25,727 nt of DNA from Coptodactyla brooksi (GCA_033557675.1 JAWQRM010000246.1:1-25727); one strand, 5' to 3'; positions 10,613 to 19,412 are shown, numbered from the stretch's first letter. Notes: generated from the sequence alone by a model not told the origin. A program made the numbers and translations.

Positions 10613-10735
10613 CTGGAACAAAAGAAGAACTGACAGACTTCTGAAGATGTCAGCCACAGAAGCTGACGAAACGTCAAGAAATAAAAGATAATAGAACACG
10701 GCCAAAAAAATTATAATATTACAATAATATTAACT
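10613..10735 (+). repeat. Inverted repeat arm with hammerhead-like core, copy 2
   Basis: CTGAAGA (10641-10647) is followed by the perfect 6-bp hairpin GTCAGC (10649-10654) / GCTGAC (10662-10667) with a 7-nt loop, then GAAA (10668-10671). The arm matches copy 1 over about 120 bp in inverted orientation, including the downstream AAGAAATAAAAG block. The spacer contains ATATAT-rich DNA. The arms resemble Penelope-like pseudo-LTRs; no coding part remains. Confidence 0.8.
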
Positions 10736-11450
10736 CCGGCCGTGAAAGCCTAAGTACACATTTAATATAGTTTATTTACGTTGCTTATTTACAATACTTA
10801 CACGCAACCGGTATTTTAACATACAATCAATAAAATATAGAACTAGGCGTAAACAAACTAGAAAATAGATTTAGAAAATACTGATATAAAACGTAAGTAA
10901 ACGCTAACAGATAAGATCGTCTTTAGGACTGTGACTGTGTTTGGTATGTTGTAATATTTAATGCAATAGAGTTCATACTATTTAGCTCCTTGGGTAGTTC
11001 ACAGAATCTTAGCAATGCTTTTTTTCCCAGTGCAATAGTTATTTGAATGCAGGGTTTCAGCTACAGGCGACATGGATTCCCTCACGAGTGCAAAGTGTTA
11101 AAGAAGTTGAGACTCTTTACTGTTTGTATGCAGGGTTCCACTTAAGAAGTTCATTACATATTATTTATACATCTCAATATACATTTACAGTTTCTATATT
11201 GATAGTAAATACATAACAAAAAAATCGACGAGGCGGGAGATGAGGATACGTTTATTAACACGGTTCACTTAAAATATATAAAGAAAACGATAAGTTCATC
11301 ATACATATTTTTCTTGAGGCGCCTCCTACTAACAAGTAACACTAGAGCAGTGTCATACGGCAATTTTCCTAAAACTTGGAATACAAGTAGTACATGGAAA
11401 ACTATTGGGCACGTATATCGCTATATTGGCTCAAAAGCCGTTTGAAGAGC
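10736..11450. other. No gene seen
   Basis: AT-rich DNA without a recognised gene. Near 11450-11620 it becomes sequence with GGGATCGCTAATAAGGAACCTGA and AATATGGCGG, which may be the 5' non-coding end of the transposon whose transposase begins near 11857. Confidence 0.4.
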
Positions 11451-11856
11451 AGAAATCACCTTTATCGATTTTGGAGATAGGCTCTATTTTACGAGTTATT
11501 TTTACGATTGTTGGGAAATCAGGTAATTAAGGGTTTTTGGGATCGCTAATAAGGAACCTGAACCCCGTTTTTAAGAATTCAAAATAGCAGATGCAATATG
11601 GCGGTCGCATTTTTTTAAAAGCTTTACATCCTGTCAAAAATGAGCATCATTTTGATGCGAATTCGTAGCAAAAGGTCATAATCGAAAACTACTCCTAACA
11701 GTAACTAAACATCGAAAATCATCACTACAAGTGGTGCTGCATGTAAAAACCAATCCCTCCTTAGCGCTACCCAAGATGGACGACGTAGACGTGATAGGGT
11801 TAGCTTCGCTCGCTTACTCTGATTTTTGGATTTAAAGTGCCTGTAAAGATAATGGA

Positions 11857-12770
11857 ATGTCGATGAATCCAAGAAATATTGTTCTTTTATTTCAAAGAAG
11901 TTTTAATTCTCCTGAATATGATGTGGATTCAGTTATTGCAGACGAGGGAAAATCTTTTGCAGCTAATTTGAAGAATTTGATTAAAGATGCTACAGAGGCA
12001 CAAATACCTGTCGAAAGGATTGATGCTTTAAGTTTAATGAAGGAAATATATATCCTGAAACAATTCTTTGTGATAAGGTTTCTGAAAACAATTTCGAAGA
12101 ATCAATAAAGGATTGTAAGATTTTGTACAATTTTGGCGATCGGGGAAGACAAAAGCTTTCCCTTTAAAGACAGTTTAGCACAGATTTAAGAAAGTTTCTG
12201 ATTATTGTATAAGTGGGAGAAGCAAATTAAAGAAGGTGGCTCGAGAAATAAAAAATTATTACAAATTTCGAAGTATGTTTTGGATCAATTCACAATTTCC
12301 TCCGAAAGATCGCTTTCTATTCATAGCATTAATATAAAAAGATGGGCTTTACGCGCTAGAGAAGAAATCAATTTGCCACGAACATTATTTACTGCTTCCA
12401 CATTTTGGGTACATAATTTTAAAGTGAACCATGGAATTGTATCGAGAAAGATAAATTTGTGCGTAAAAGACCTATATTGTCAAAGGAATAATTATTACAA
12501 ATATCAAGGGAATTTGTTTCTAAAGTAAAATCAGAGACCATGTTGGTAGGTGAAGGCAATATCTATTACTCCGTTCAATCGGGGTTCAATTTAGAAATGC
12601 GTGCAGGTCGCCTGTTTGCTTTAAAGGAATCATTGAAAGTAAAGTCTTTAGCGCAATCTTTAAACTTTTTCACTCAGAGCTAAACTGTTCAGCCATTCGT
12701 TTCTGCCAATGAGGTAGAAACGAATAATACCCACTTTCAAATGAGGATACTATGTATGAGTACAAGAACC
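11857..12770 (+). pseudogene. DDE transposase with Tc5/CENP-B-like DNA-binding domain
   Basis: Three coherent pieces occur in order. The first, 11857-12108, has ...SLMKEIYIL. The second, 12205-12528, has YKWEKQIKEGGSRNKKLLQI, a helical block, then IKRWALRAREEINLPRTLFTASTFWVHNFKVNHGIVSRKI, which is the layout of a Tc5/CENP-B-type helix-turn-helix. The third, from about 12500, has SREFVSKVKSETM and IYYSVQSGFNLE. Family members have SDQSGFN here, with the first catalytic Asp. In this copy the codon at 12573-12575 is GTT (Val), one base from GAT. Frameshifts separate all three pieces, and the later catalytic motifs are missing. It is an inactive pogo/Tc5-like element. The exact superfamily is inferred. 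Confidence 0.7.
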
Positions 12771-13010
12771 GAAGCTTTGTAACTTATTTTTGAAATTTCA
12801 AAATATTGGAAACATGATGGAAAGGTCAATATTTAGCTCTAGGACACAACTGTGGTAAACATCCCTGTTGCTATTATTGTCATGGTTGGTCATTGTAGCC
12901 CAAAATTCACCGATGGACACACGTTTCGTATCTGAGTGGACATCAGGTGCCCGTATCTGAGGTGCGTGTGACTGTTTACATTCTGTTACTCTGCACATTC
13001 TGTTGACCAG
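12771..13010. other. Short stretch without a supported gene
   Basis: A 66-codon minus-strand frame at 12798-12998 has no recognisable domain. The next open stretch, 13015-13172, is described separately. Confidence 0.4.
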
Positions 13011-13014
13011 CAGA

Positions 13015-13172
13015 CTATCTGCACGCAGGATTATGTCCTGCTAAAGTGCCAAATATGTATTGACCATCTTCGTAACATTCGATGATTTTCTCCTCAAAAT
13101 CTAGTAGTGCTCTTTCAGTCCATGCACGATAAATCCCAAGTGATAGACCGATGCTTCCTGTTTGTTGAGATT
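13015..13172 (-). other. Open minus-strand stretch of about 52 codons, unidentified
   Basis: The minus strand reads GSIGLSLGIYRAWTERALLD then FEEKIIECYEDGQYIFGTLA before a TAG at 13015-13017. The composition is coherent, and an AACAG acceptor-like site lies immediately before the first glycine. I do not recognise the family. It could be an exon or part of a decayed transposon. Confidence 0.25.
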
Positions 13173-13547
13173 ATTTATACCTACAAGTGGGATATTACTT
13201 ATACCTCCAGACCACTAGGTATAGTATTATTTCGTTGATTTATGACATCGTATAGCCGATTTCAGCTTTCAAGAGGGTTTGTAATGAAATCAGGTCATTA
13301 TTGTTTAATGTAATGATTATTGTAATTTCATGTTTGTAATTGATGAAATGGAATCAGAACACGTTATGTTTTGATCCCATTTAGAAAGTAATGTCAACTA
13401 TAAATTGGGAACGATTTAGCAGAACATTAGCAAACTGTTATGATGACATTACACATTCTTCACATGGCCAGCGCAATACTGACCCTGAGCGCAACGTGAC
13501 CTTGACCAGCGCAATACAAATACCAACTATTCATTTGCGCGGGACAT

Positions 13548-13844
13548 TCATATAGTTAGTTATGGACAGTCACCGACGAGTCATCGACACGCGCACTGAC
13601 ATGCTGACTATTACAGTAGTAATAGCCGTAGCATTTAAAGCTAGTGTAATCGAGAAACTGTAACACCAGAGACAACAACATTACATTTAAATAAATACGT
13701 TAGTTTATTAGACAATGTTTTAATGGACCCTCCACAACGACCCCGGCTGATAGGAAGGTAACATCACCATAGCACCTCGCGATCCTGTGCGGCCCTTATG
13801 GTGATGTTACCATGGCGATCCGGTCCGGGCCCCACAACATTACA
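13548..13844 (+). repeat. LTR-like direct repeat, left copy
   Basis: It is about 90% identical by eye to 14198-14481 and ends in CACAACATTACA. It is followed by TGACGATCCTGCCTGG (13845-13860), which resembles a tRNA primer-binding site with one changed base in the leading TGG. A TG-starting sequence at 13436 might extend this LTR leftward, but that part has no counterpart in the right copy. The 15-bp hairpin at 13757-13811 is unique to this copy. Confidence 0.75.
13757..13811. repeat. 15-bp perfect hairpin created by a small inverted insertion in the left LTR
   Basis: GGTAACATCACCATA (13757-13771) and TATGGTGATGTTACC (13797-13811) pair perfectly around a 25-nt loop. The right LTR copy has the first arm but reads CCCTTACATGG where this copy has about 11 extra bases. 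The second arm therefore looks like a templated inverted insertion. Confidence 0.8.
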
Positions 13845-14197
13845 TGACGATCCTGCCTGGCCACCCTGTACCACGTAAAGGGGAAAGCGGATGAAGAGTT
13901 TTCTGATGTCCTATAGGGTACTCGGACCTAACCCCCCAGTAAGGGCATAAAAAATGGAGTAATCAAAGCAAAAAAGGCGAAATGGTGATAATCAGCCAAG
14001 CAGGCAACAGTGGAGGAACTACAGCTTCCACAAGAATTAGAGATGGTTAAAAGAAAGTATAGTATAGATCCTAAAGAAGATCAATTAGTGATAGAAATTA
14101 GGGTATATGTTAGAGAAATAAAAATAGTAGAGGAAGTAATTAGGGAAATTCTTAAATATAGAAGGTTAGCAGTAATATTGTCAGGTATATAATATTG
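13845..14197 (+). mobile_element. Internal remnant of a short LTR retrotransposon
   Basis: About 350 bp lie between the two direct repeats, far too little for gag-pol. It opens with a primer-binding-site-like sequence and includes a 60-codon reading frame (14010-14192, MEELQLPQELEMVKRKYSID...) rich in Glu, Lys and Ile, with no recognised domain. Either an internally deleted element or a TRIM-like non-autonomous one would look like this. No polypurine tract was identified with confidence. Confidence 0.5.
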
Positions 14198-14481
14198 TCA
14201 TATAGTTAGTTACCGACTATCACCGACAAGTCATCGAGACGCGTACCGTCATGCTGACTATTACAGTAGTAATAGCCGTAGCATTTCAAGCTAGTGTAAT
14301 CGAGTAACTTTAACACCAGAGACAAAACATCACATTTAAATAAATACATTAGTTTATTCGACAATGTTTTAATGGACCCCCCACAACGACCCCGGCTGAT
14401 AGGAAGGTAACATCACCATAGCACCTCGCGATCCTGTGCGGCCCTTACATGGCGATCCGGTCCAGGTCCCACAACATTACA
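14198..14481 (+). repeat. LTR-like direct repeat, right copy
   Basis: It begins TCATATAGTTAGTTA as the left copy does, and shares the GACCCCGGCTGATAGGAAGG block and the ending CACAACATTACA. Flanking target duplications were not found, so the outer ends remain uncertain. Confidence 0.75.
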
Positions 14482-15229
14482 GATTAATAAAATCAAATGA
14501 TTCATATATGTCACTCCTTTATGTAAGCTATTTTTTCCTTTCTTAAAGCTAACACAGCTATATAGTAATATAAAGAAAATAGTGAAGTAGCTCTTTTAAC
14601 AGAGTATCTGATGTTGTGTGAATCACCCGTTTAAAGCTATGATTGAAAGAGTTTTGATAAAGTTTATTATTCCCAAGAGCTGCGTTTCCGAGTCCCGTGG
14701 TTGAGTTATGAAACTCTATAAACGTTACGTGTTCACTGGAGACCGGAAAAGTACCAACTGTTATCAATTAAATTGTTTTCAAACCTAAACTTTCCTAAAC
14801 TACCTGTAGACGGAGTTCAAAATAATAAAGTAATAAAACACATTACACATTTTATTTTTTAGCATTTAGCCGAACGGTAATTTGAGACCGCCGATAAGCG
14901 AATAACACAAGGGACTTACATAATTGACTCCCATATGTTGCATTCAGCTAAACTCTAATATCAACATTGTGCCATAAAGTATGTCGATTGCTCGTCAGTA
15001 CATTTTACGGGATGCAATAATATTCGTTAGTGTACAGCAAAGGAAATACCTTAGAGTAGTTCCAACAGTGTCTTCAAGGTATGGTACAATCCTAGGCCAA
15101 ATGTTCTTTGGAAAATCCAAATATTTTTTATTTTTCGCTACAAAACTAAAACATCAAAAATTTGTCAATTTACATTTTACTTTTTAAAGACGAATGAACC
15201 TGCCATAAAATGTATCGATTTCGATCCAA
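14482..15229. other. No gene seen
   Basis: AT-rich DNA. Reading frames at 14558-14767 (minus) and 14981-15187 (plus) have no recognisable domain. The right part may include the 3' non-coding end of the interrupted mariner at 15230-17355, but I could not find a terminal inverted repeat. Confidence 0.4.
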
Positions 15230-15543
15230 ATAAGCAAATAAGCTCGTTCGGTTTTTCGTAATGGAGTAATGCACAATTTATTTAGAATACACAATTAAAA
15301 CATCTTCTTTGCAAGTAACGTTTTGACCGTCGTTCTGTATGACGTCTTGCCATCTCTCTGTCAAGTTCGTTGTGCCAATCTTTCTTTGGCGAAGATTTTT
15401 CCGTTCATGGAACTTTGCGCAGACCGGAATAAGTGCTGGTAGGAGGATGCTACATCTATTGAGGCAATCGTCCTATCTGATGGTAGTAGCTCGGAAAAAA
15501 TAACACCTTTGTAATTCCACCACAAGGAGAGTATAATTATTTT
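15230..15543 (-). pseudogene. Mariner transposase, C-terminal part (right of the insertion in gene order)
   Basis: The minus strand reads IILSL then WWNYKGVIF (via one frame change), SELLPSDRTIASIDV, YQHLFRSAQSSMNGKIFAKE and LTERWQDVIQNDGQNV. These match mariner blocks WWDxKGVIHxELLP, YHLFRSLQNxLNGKxF and LPERWQKVIxxxGxY in order. The stretch holding the second and third catalytic Asp (HHDNAPAH and SPDLAPSD) is deleted between SIDV and YQHLF. It continues the gene begun at 16874-17355 on the other side of the Penelope-like insertion. Confidence 0.75.
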
Positions 15544-15867
15544 AACTAAATAGGGTGGTTATTGGGTAACTCACGAGCAAAATCAAAATTAGTACAACCT
15601 TTTTATTTAAGCCAATATTTCACTGACAATTTTCAACTTCTTCGGGGCTACAAAAGTTCATGTTCAAATGATACAAAATCAGTCAAAACAACGATAAGCT
15701 TACCGTAATAAGTGGTCTACCTGATCATAAAAGTGTAATTAACGCAATCAATCATCAAAAAACATTAAAATTTACTGAATCAATTAGGTCTACACACGAC
15801 AAACGAAAACTGCCAACTAAGAAAAATTAACCAAGCTAGGACATAAAATCCTATATCTATATGTGAG
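15544..15867 (-). repeat. Penelope-like element, left inverted terminal repeat
   Basis: This arm (AACTAAATAGGGTGGTTATT...) is an inverted match to 16500-16873 over more than 300 bp with small indels. On the minus strand it includes CCGAAGAAGTTGAAAATTGT, CAGTGAAATATTGG, the same CTGAAGA-hairpin-GAAA order seen in other repeats of this window. Penelope elements are known to have terminal repeats in direct or inverted orientation. Confidence 0.88.
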
Positions 15868-15978
15868 GGGTATTACCCAAAACATCACTATTATTTAACT
15901 TCTCTTGATTAGAATCATCTAAATTTAGTAAAAAACTATATATGTTGCTTAAATCCACCACGTCCGACCGCAAATTAA

Positions 15979-16460
15979 TTGCGTGAGGAATCGTTTGGAT
16001 TGCTACGATGTCGAAAAATAGCATTTCATTTGGAGTTGGTTGGTAACTTCTTTACTAAACTGAAATACAGAACTCCAAATGACAGAATGTCAGGAGTGGT
16101 TTACTGCATTCCATATATGAATTGCAATTTGCAGAAGGGCTTGTTATGCAATCGCATGAGAACAACATCAACTTGATATCAAAAATAATAAATCTATAAA
16201 TAAGTACTTTAACACAATACGTTCTTATAAATAAATATAACATGAACCTTGATGAGGTAAAACTTTTATATAGAAAAGATATTTTTCGTGAAAGGCTATT
16301 TTTCGAGATGGAAACAATCCAAATGATTACTCACACAATTAATTTGCAGTCGGACGTGGAGGATTTAAGCAACATATATAGTTTTTTTTTACTAAATTTA
16401 GATACAAATGATCAAAGTAATTTAAATGATAGTGATGTTTTGGTAATGCAAGCTTTTTAA
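15979..16460 (+). pseudogene. Penelope-like element GIY-YIG endonuclease remnant
   Basis: The N-terminal block FFTKLKYRTPNDRMSGVVYC followed by IPYMNCN is the linker and start of the GIY-YIG domain of Penelope-like polyproteins. The next recognisable piece, GLLCNRMRTTST, corresponds to the LCNHMR-type block well past the catalytic YVGQT segment, so the active site is deleted. After stops, 16242-16460 resumes with YRKDIFRERLFFEMETIQMI then INLQSDVEDLSNIY, the typical C-terminal end. No reverse transcriptase part remains. The coding remnant lies between the two inverted arms, with its C-terminus facing the right arm, as expected for such an element. Confidence 0.75.
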
Positions 16461-16499
16461 CTTCTTAGTTTATTTTAAATTCATAAATATTCGCTCTCC

Positions 16500-16873
16500 T
16501 CATATATACAGGGCTTTATGTCAGTAATTTGATTTTGTCTTAGTTGGCAGTTGTTCTGTCTGCCATTTTATTCATTTATTTATCATGTGTAGAGTTGGTC
16601 CTTGTCCACCTTTATTGGTTTTATTCATTAATTCAGTAAATTTTAAAATATTTCTTTGATGATTGATTGCGTTAATTGCACATCTGTAGTCACGTAGACC
16701 ACTTGATATGGTAAGCCTGTTGTTGTTTTTATTGATTTTGTACTATTTGAACATGTACTTTTGTAGCCCTGAAGAAGCTGGAAATTGTCAGTAAAATATT
16801 GGTTTAAATAAAAAGGACGTTATACCAATCTTGGTTTTGCTCGTGAATTACCCAATAACCATCCTATTTAGTT
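16500..16873 (+). repeat. Penelope-like element, right inverted terminal repeat
   Basis: The arm ends CCCAATAACCATCCTATTTAG and pairs with the left arm. It contains CCTGAAGAAGCTGGAAATTG followed by TCAGTAAAATATTGG at about 16767-16803. The right copy has kept CTGAAGA but has TAAA where the left copy has GAAA. It is about 50 bp longer than the left arm because of deletions in the latter. Confidence 0.88.
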
Positions 16874-17355
16874 GCTTAATCAGCGGTTAAATAGTCAAAT
16901 TCCAATATTTACTGCCCGTAATTAACTGCCTCTAAAATAGATCATTTTCGTGGCGTTTGGGCAATTTTTATCCAAATCGCTAATGGATATTCATCCAGAG
17001 GTCAATTCACCTATTGAGTTGGGAAACGTACCTAAGCTTATGCAAATAATTTCCTACATGGTTGTATGGGACATATCAAGTGTTGCAGCAATCTTTTTGA
17101 TTGACATGATCTTCGTTGGGTGACCAGAGCATTGCACATCCAGAGGTTGAAGTTTCCAGAACGCAATTTAGCGAACCAATTTTGACCTTTCCGTTGTGTT
17201 AGAACTGCATATATCTCTACGAACTTTCTAAAATCGTTTATTTTTTCTATTAATAAAACAAAACGTGCATATAATGCGCTTTTGTTCCTTCCATCTTCAA
17301 CGCGACACAATGCAGAAAATACATTGATGTTAGCCAAACATTTATTCACAGAAAG
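16874..17355 (-). pseudogene. Mariner transposase, N-terminal part (split by the Penelope-like insertion)
   Basis: The minus strand reads RFVLLIEKIND...VEIYAVLTQRKGQNWFAKLRSGNFNL. That matches the helix-turn-helix start of mariner transposases, with the WFxxFRSGxFxL signature. After a frameshift it continues SGHPTKIMSIKKIAATLDMS, then degenerate text with LPKRHENDLF and RQLITGSKYW, equivalent to LLKRNENDPFLxRxITGDEKW. The first catalytic Asp position is lost (GDEKW became GSKYW). The reading stops where the inverted repeat begins at 16873 and resumes at 15543, so the retroelement interrupted an older mariner copy. Confidence 0.75.
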
Positions 17356-17561
17356 GTTGTCTTAAACCTATACTTTTACATGTGAAATTTCATGATAGCA
17401 CCGAGGAAAATGAGGAGCAAGACCGAGCAAACTAGTACCAAAGCAAAACAGATGAAACTTATCTGCAAGTCCAATTGAATGCCGTAGCAATAATCTAGAC
17501 AGTTTGAGCAGCATAAACGTTGAAGTTGATTACTATTAAAAGAACAAGGTTATGATTGAAA

Positions 17562-17700
17562 AACCAAAGGCTTGTGGGTATGTATGGTCGTATCAAAAAG
17601 TCGTCGATGATATCCACCCACAGATTGACGGCGAACTGTTCTTAATGATCAAATGACCGAATAGCATGTGGATTATCTTGCGCCCAAAAAAATTGAGCTA
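17562..17700 (-). pseudogene. Scrap of a Tc1/mariner-superfamily (DDE_3) transposase
   Basis: The minus strand reads FFWAQDNPHAIRSFDHQEQF then AVNLWVDIIDDFLIRPY. This matches the WAxxNPHxxRxxxHQxxFxVNVWCGIxxxxLIGPYFF block of transposases widespread in ants and other insects. Only this central block is present. It is a different family from the mariner immediately to its left. Confidence 0.6.
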
Positions 17701-17988
17701 CTCAGAACGTTCAGACCTATTTCAGAAAACATCTGTTGGGATAGCATAAAGTAACCGTTTTTTATGCAACAGCTACGAAGTGGTGGTTGTCGCCTGTGTT
17801 AGTGTAGATGTTCTAATGTTTTCTTCCCCCATTTGCAGATGTATTAAACGTATATTACGTACACTTCAATTAAAATGATTTTATAACGTAATAAATTGTG
17901 CTCGTATAAAATCCATCGGGATCTGCTTCCTAGAGATTACTAATATAATAACTGCAACTACCAACAAAGAAAGAAGTTTTTTATCTCC
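17701..17988. other. No gene seen
   Basis: Ordinary AT-rich DNA between the transposase scrap and the first copy of the 18-19 kb repeat family. Confidence 0.4.
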
Positions 17989-18062
17989 TCTAATAATGGT
18001 AACTTGGTTAACGAAACGTGCGTCGAGCAGTTACTTTACAGTTTCGCTGTAGTGGTAAAAGT
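17989..18062 (+). repeat. 18-19 kb repeat family, copy 1 (direct)
   Basis: It contains a CTAATAA box (17990-17996), a GGTAACTTGGTTAAC hairpin-like segment, GAAA (18013-18016), the self-complementary-like CGTGCG, TC, then GAGCAGTTA and a GTAGTGGTA block. It shares about 60 bp with copies 2 and 3. The box order matches a degraded hammerhead core. Confidence 0.75.
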
Positions 18063-18544
18063 GGTTTGAATTCATAATAACGGACTAGAAAATCGAGATA
18101 ATTCAATTATCTTACGATAATCTACTGCGGCTTCTTATAGAAGTGTTTAGAGTTTAAGCGTAAGTCGAGCAGGTATTTTTGAGTGTTGGTGTGGCGGTGA
18201 GATTTGAGATTTTCAAACGCAATTTGAAAATATCTTCACCAGATATACCAGATATAAGATTGGCGATTAAACAATTTTCCTATTACAAAATCAAAATCGA
18301 TCGCCTGCTGCATATAACTGTTACTTACATAATCAGTTATTATTTTCGTTTATTCGGAATTTATTCCGGTCATATTCTGCTGACTTTGAGTTTATCTTTC
18401 GCTTATTTACTGAAGTATACTTTGTGTTATATCCATTTTAGATTTCATTATGATCTGTAGGTTTCTAGTTTTTGGTGTCGGATTTCTTGAAAGTAAGTGA
18501 TAATTCCTAGTCGTATAGTATTTATTTCATATACAAAGCGATAA
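18063..18544. other. No gene seen
   Basis: A 93-codon plus-strand reading frame (18179-18460) is rich in Tyr, Leu and Ile, as expected by chance in AT-rich DNA, and has no recognisable domain. Confidence 0.4.
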
Positions 18545-18597
18545 AGAGGTCAAATACCTCAAGTTCAACATTTCAGAGGTCAAATACCTCAAGTTCA
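18545..18597. repeat. Two 23-bp direct repeats with internal dyads
   Basis: AGAGGTCAAATACCTCAAGTTCA occurs identically at 18545-18567 and 18575-18597. Each unit contains the dyad GAGGT-caaat-ACCTC. Spacing is 30 bp. Confidence 0.95.
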
Positions 18598-19189
18598 GTA
18601 ATTTGAAAGGCATATGCAAGATTTCTGCAATTCATATGCAGGAGATCTCCAGGGGATTTAGAGGATTTAGGATCCATTTAAGGATTGAGTAAGTATGACA
18701 CATCCGTTAAGTTTGTCAATCCCGCCCCGCCATCTATGTTGATCGAGAGAAAATCTCAAGGCATCGCAGGCGTTACGAGAGCGGATGTTGGGTCAACCAT
18801 TGGATTTTATTTAAAGTGCCGTCATCGCGCGTTTCTCACCCGAAGAATTACAAAAGCCGGAGAGCACCGGCCCATTTTGGGGAACGTCTAATTAAAGTTT
18901 CTCGTATTGTATTCTTAGAATGTTATGCAACAAAAACTGTAAGCAGTCGTGCGATTGAACAGCCGCTGGGTGGATACCTTCGCTCGTTAAACATGAAATT
19001 TAATTAGTGTACGTCTAGGCCAGTCCTTGTTCAAAATCAAAAAAAGTCCTAATTACCTTATAGGAGTCTCAGAAGTTTGCGAACCCCTTTAAGCTTGTGT
19101 TTTAATTGGCGCTGAATGGAAAAGTTCCATATTTAGAGAAGATTATAATTCTTTTATCGACTGTTCATTAAAGTTTTGGGTTTGGAACC
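18598..19189. other. GC richer segment with overlapping open frames, no assignable gene
   Basis: Between about 18690 and 19010 the base composition is clearly less AT-rich than the surroundings. Two plus-strand frames stay open (18685-18891 and 18816-19007). Neither resembles a protein I know. A conserved non-coding element, an exon or an old repeat are all possible. Confidence 0.35.
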
Positions 19190-19299
19190 TTTGGCTTAGT
19201 AGCAAAGTTAAATAATGTTACCACTACACCAAAACTAAAAGCTAACTGCTCGACGCGTTTCGCTAGTCGAATTAGTACCATAAGAAGTGATGAAAGATA
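19190..19299 (-). repeat. 18-19 kb repeat family, copy 2 (inverted)
   Basis: On the minus strand: ACTAGC, GAAA (19258-19261), the palindrome CGCG (19254-19257), TC, GAGCAGTTAG, then AGTTTTGGTGTAGTGGTA. It matches copy 3 over about 100 bp in opposite orientation, and the two meet near 19300. Confidence 0.82.
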
Positions 19300-19412
19300 A
19301 GGCAAGGTCTTTCACCGTACCTCATAATACTATCTTGATTAGCGAAACGTCCGTCGAGCAGTTATTTTTCAGTTTTGGTGTAGTGGTGGTATTGTTTAAC
19401 TTCGACTGTACA
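19300..19412 (+). repeat. 18-19 kb repeat family, copy 3 (direct)
   Basis: CTCATAA (19321-19327) precedes a short hairpin-like ACTATCTTGATTAG, GAAA (19344-19347; preceded by TAGC), CGTCCG (19348-19353), TC, GAGCAGTTA and AGTTTTGGTGTAGTGGTGG. It forms an inverted pair with copy 2. A plus-strand reading frame over it (19287-19532) is incidental. Confidence 0.82.

Noticed and set aside
18545..18597. CRISPR-like direct repeats
   Set aside because: Only two units with a 7-bp gap, in eukaryotic DNA; not a CRISPR array.
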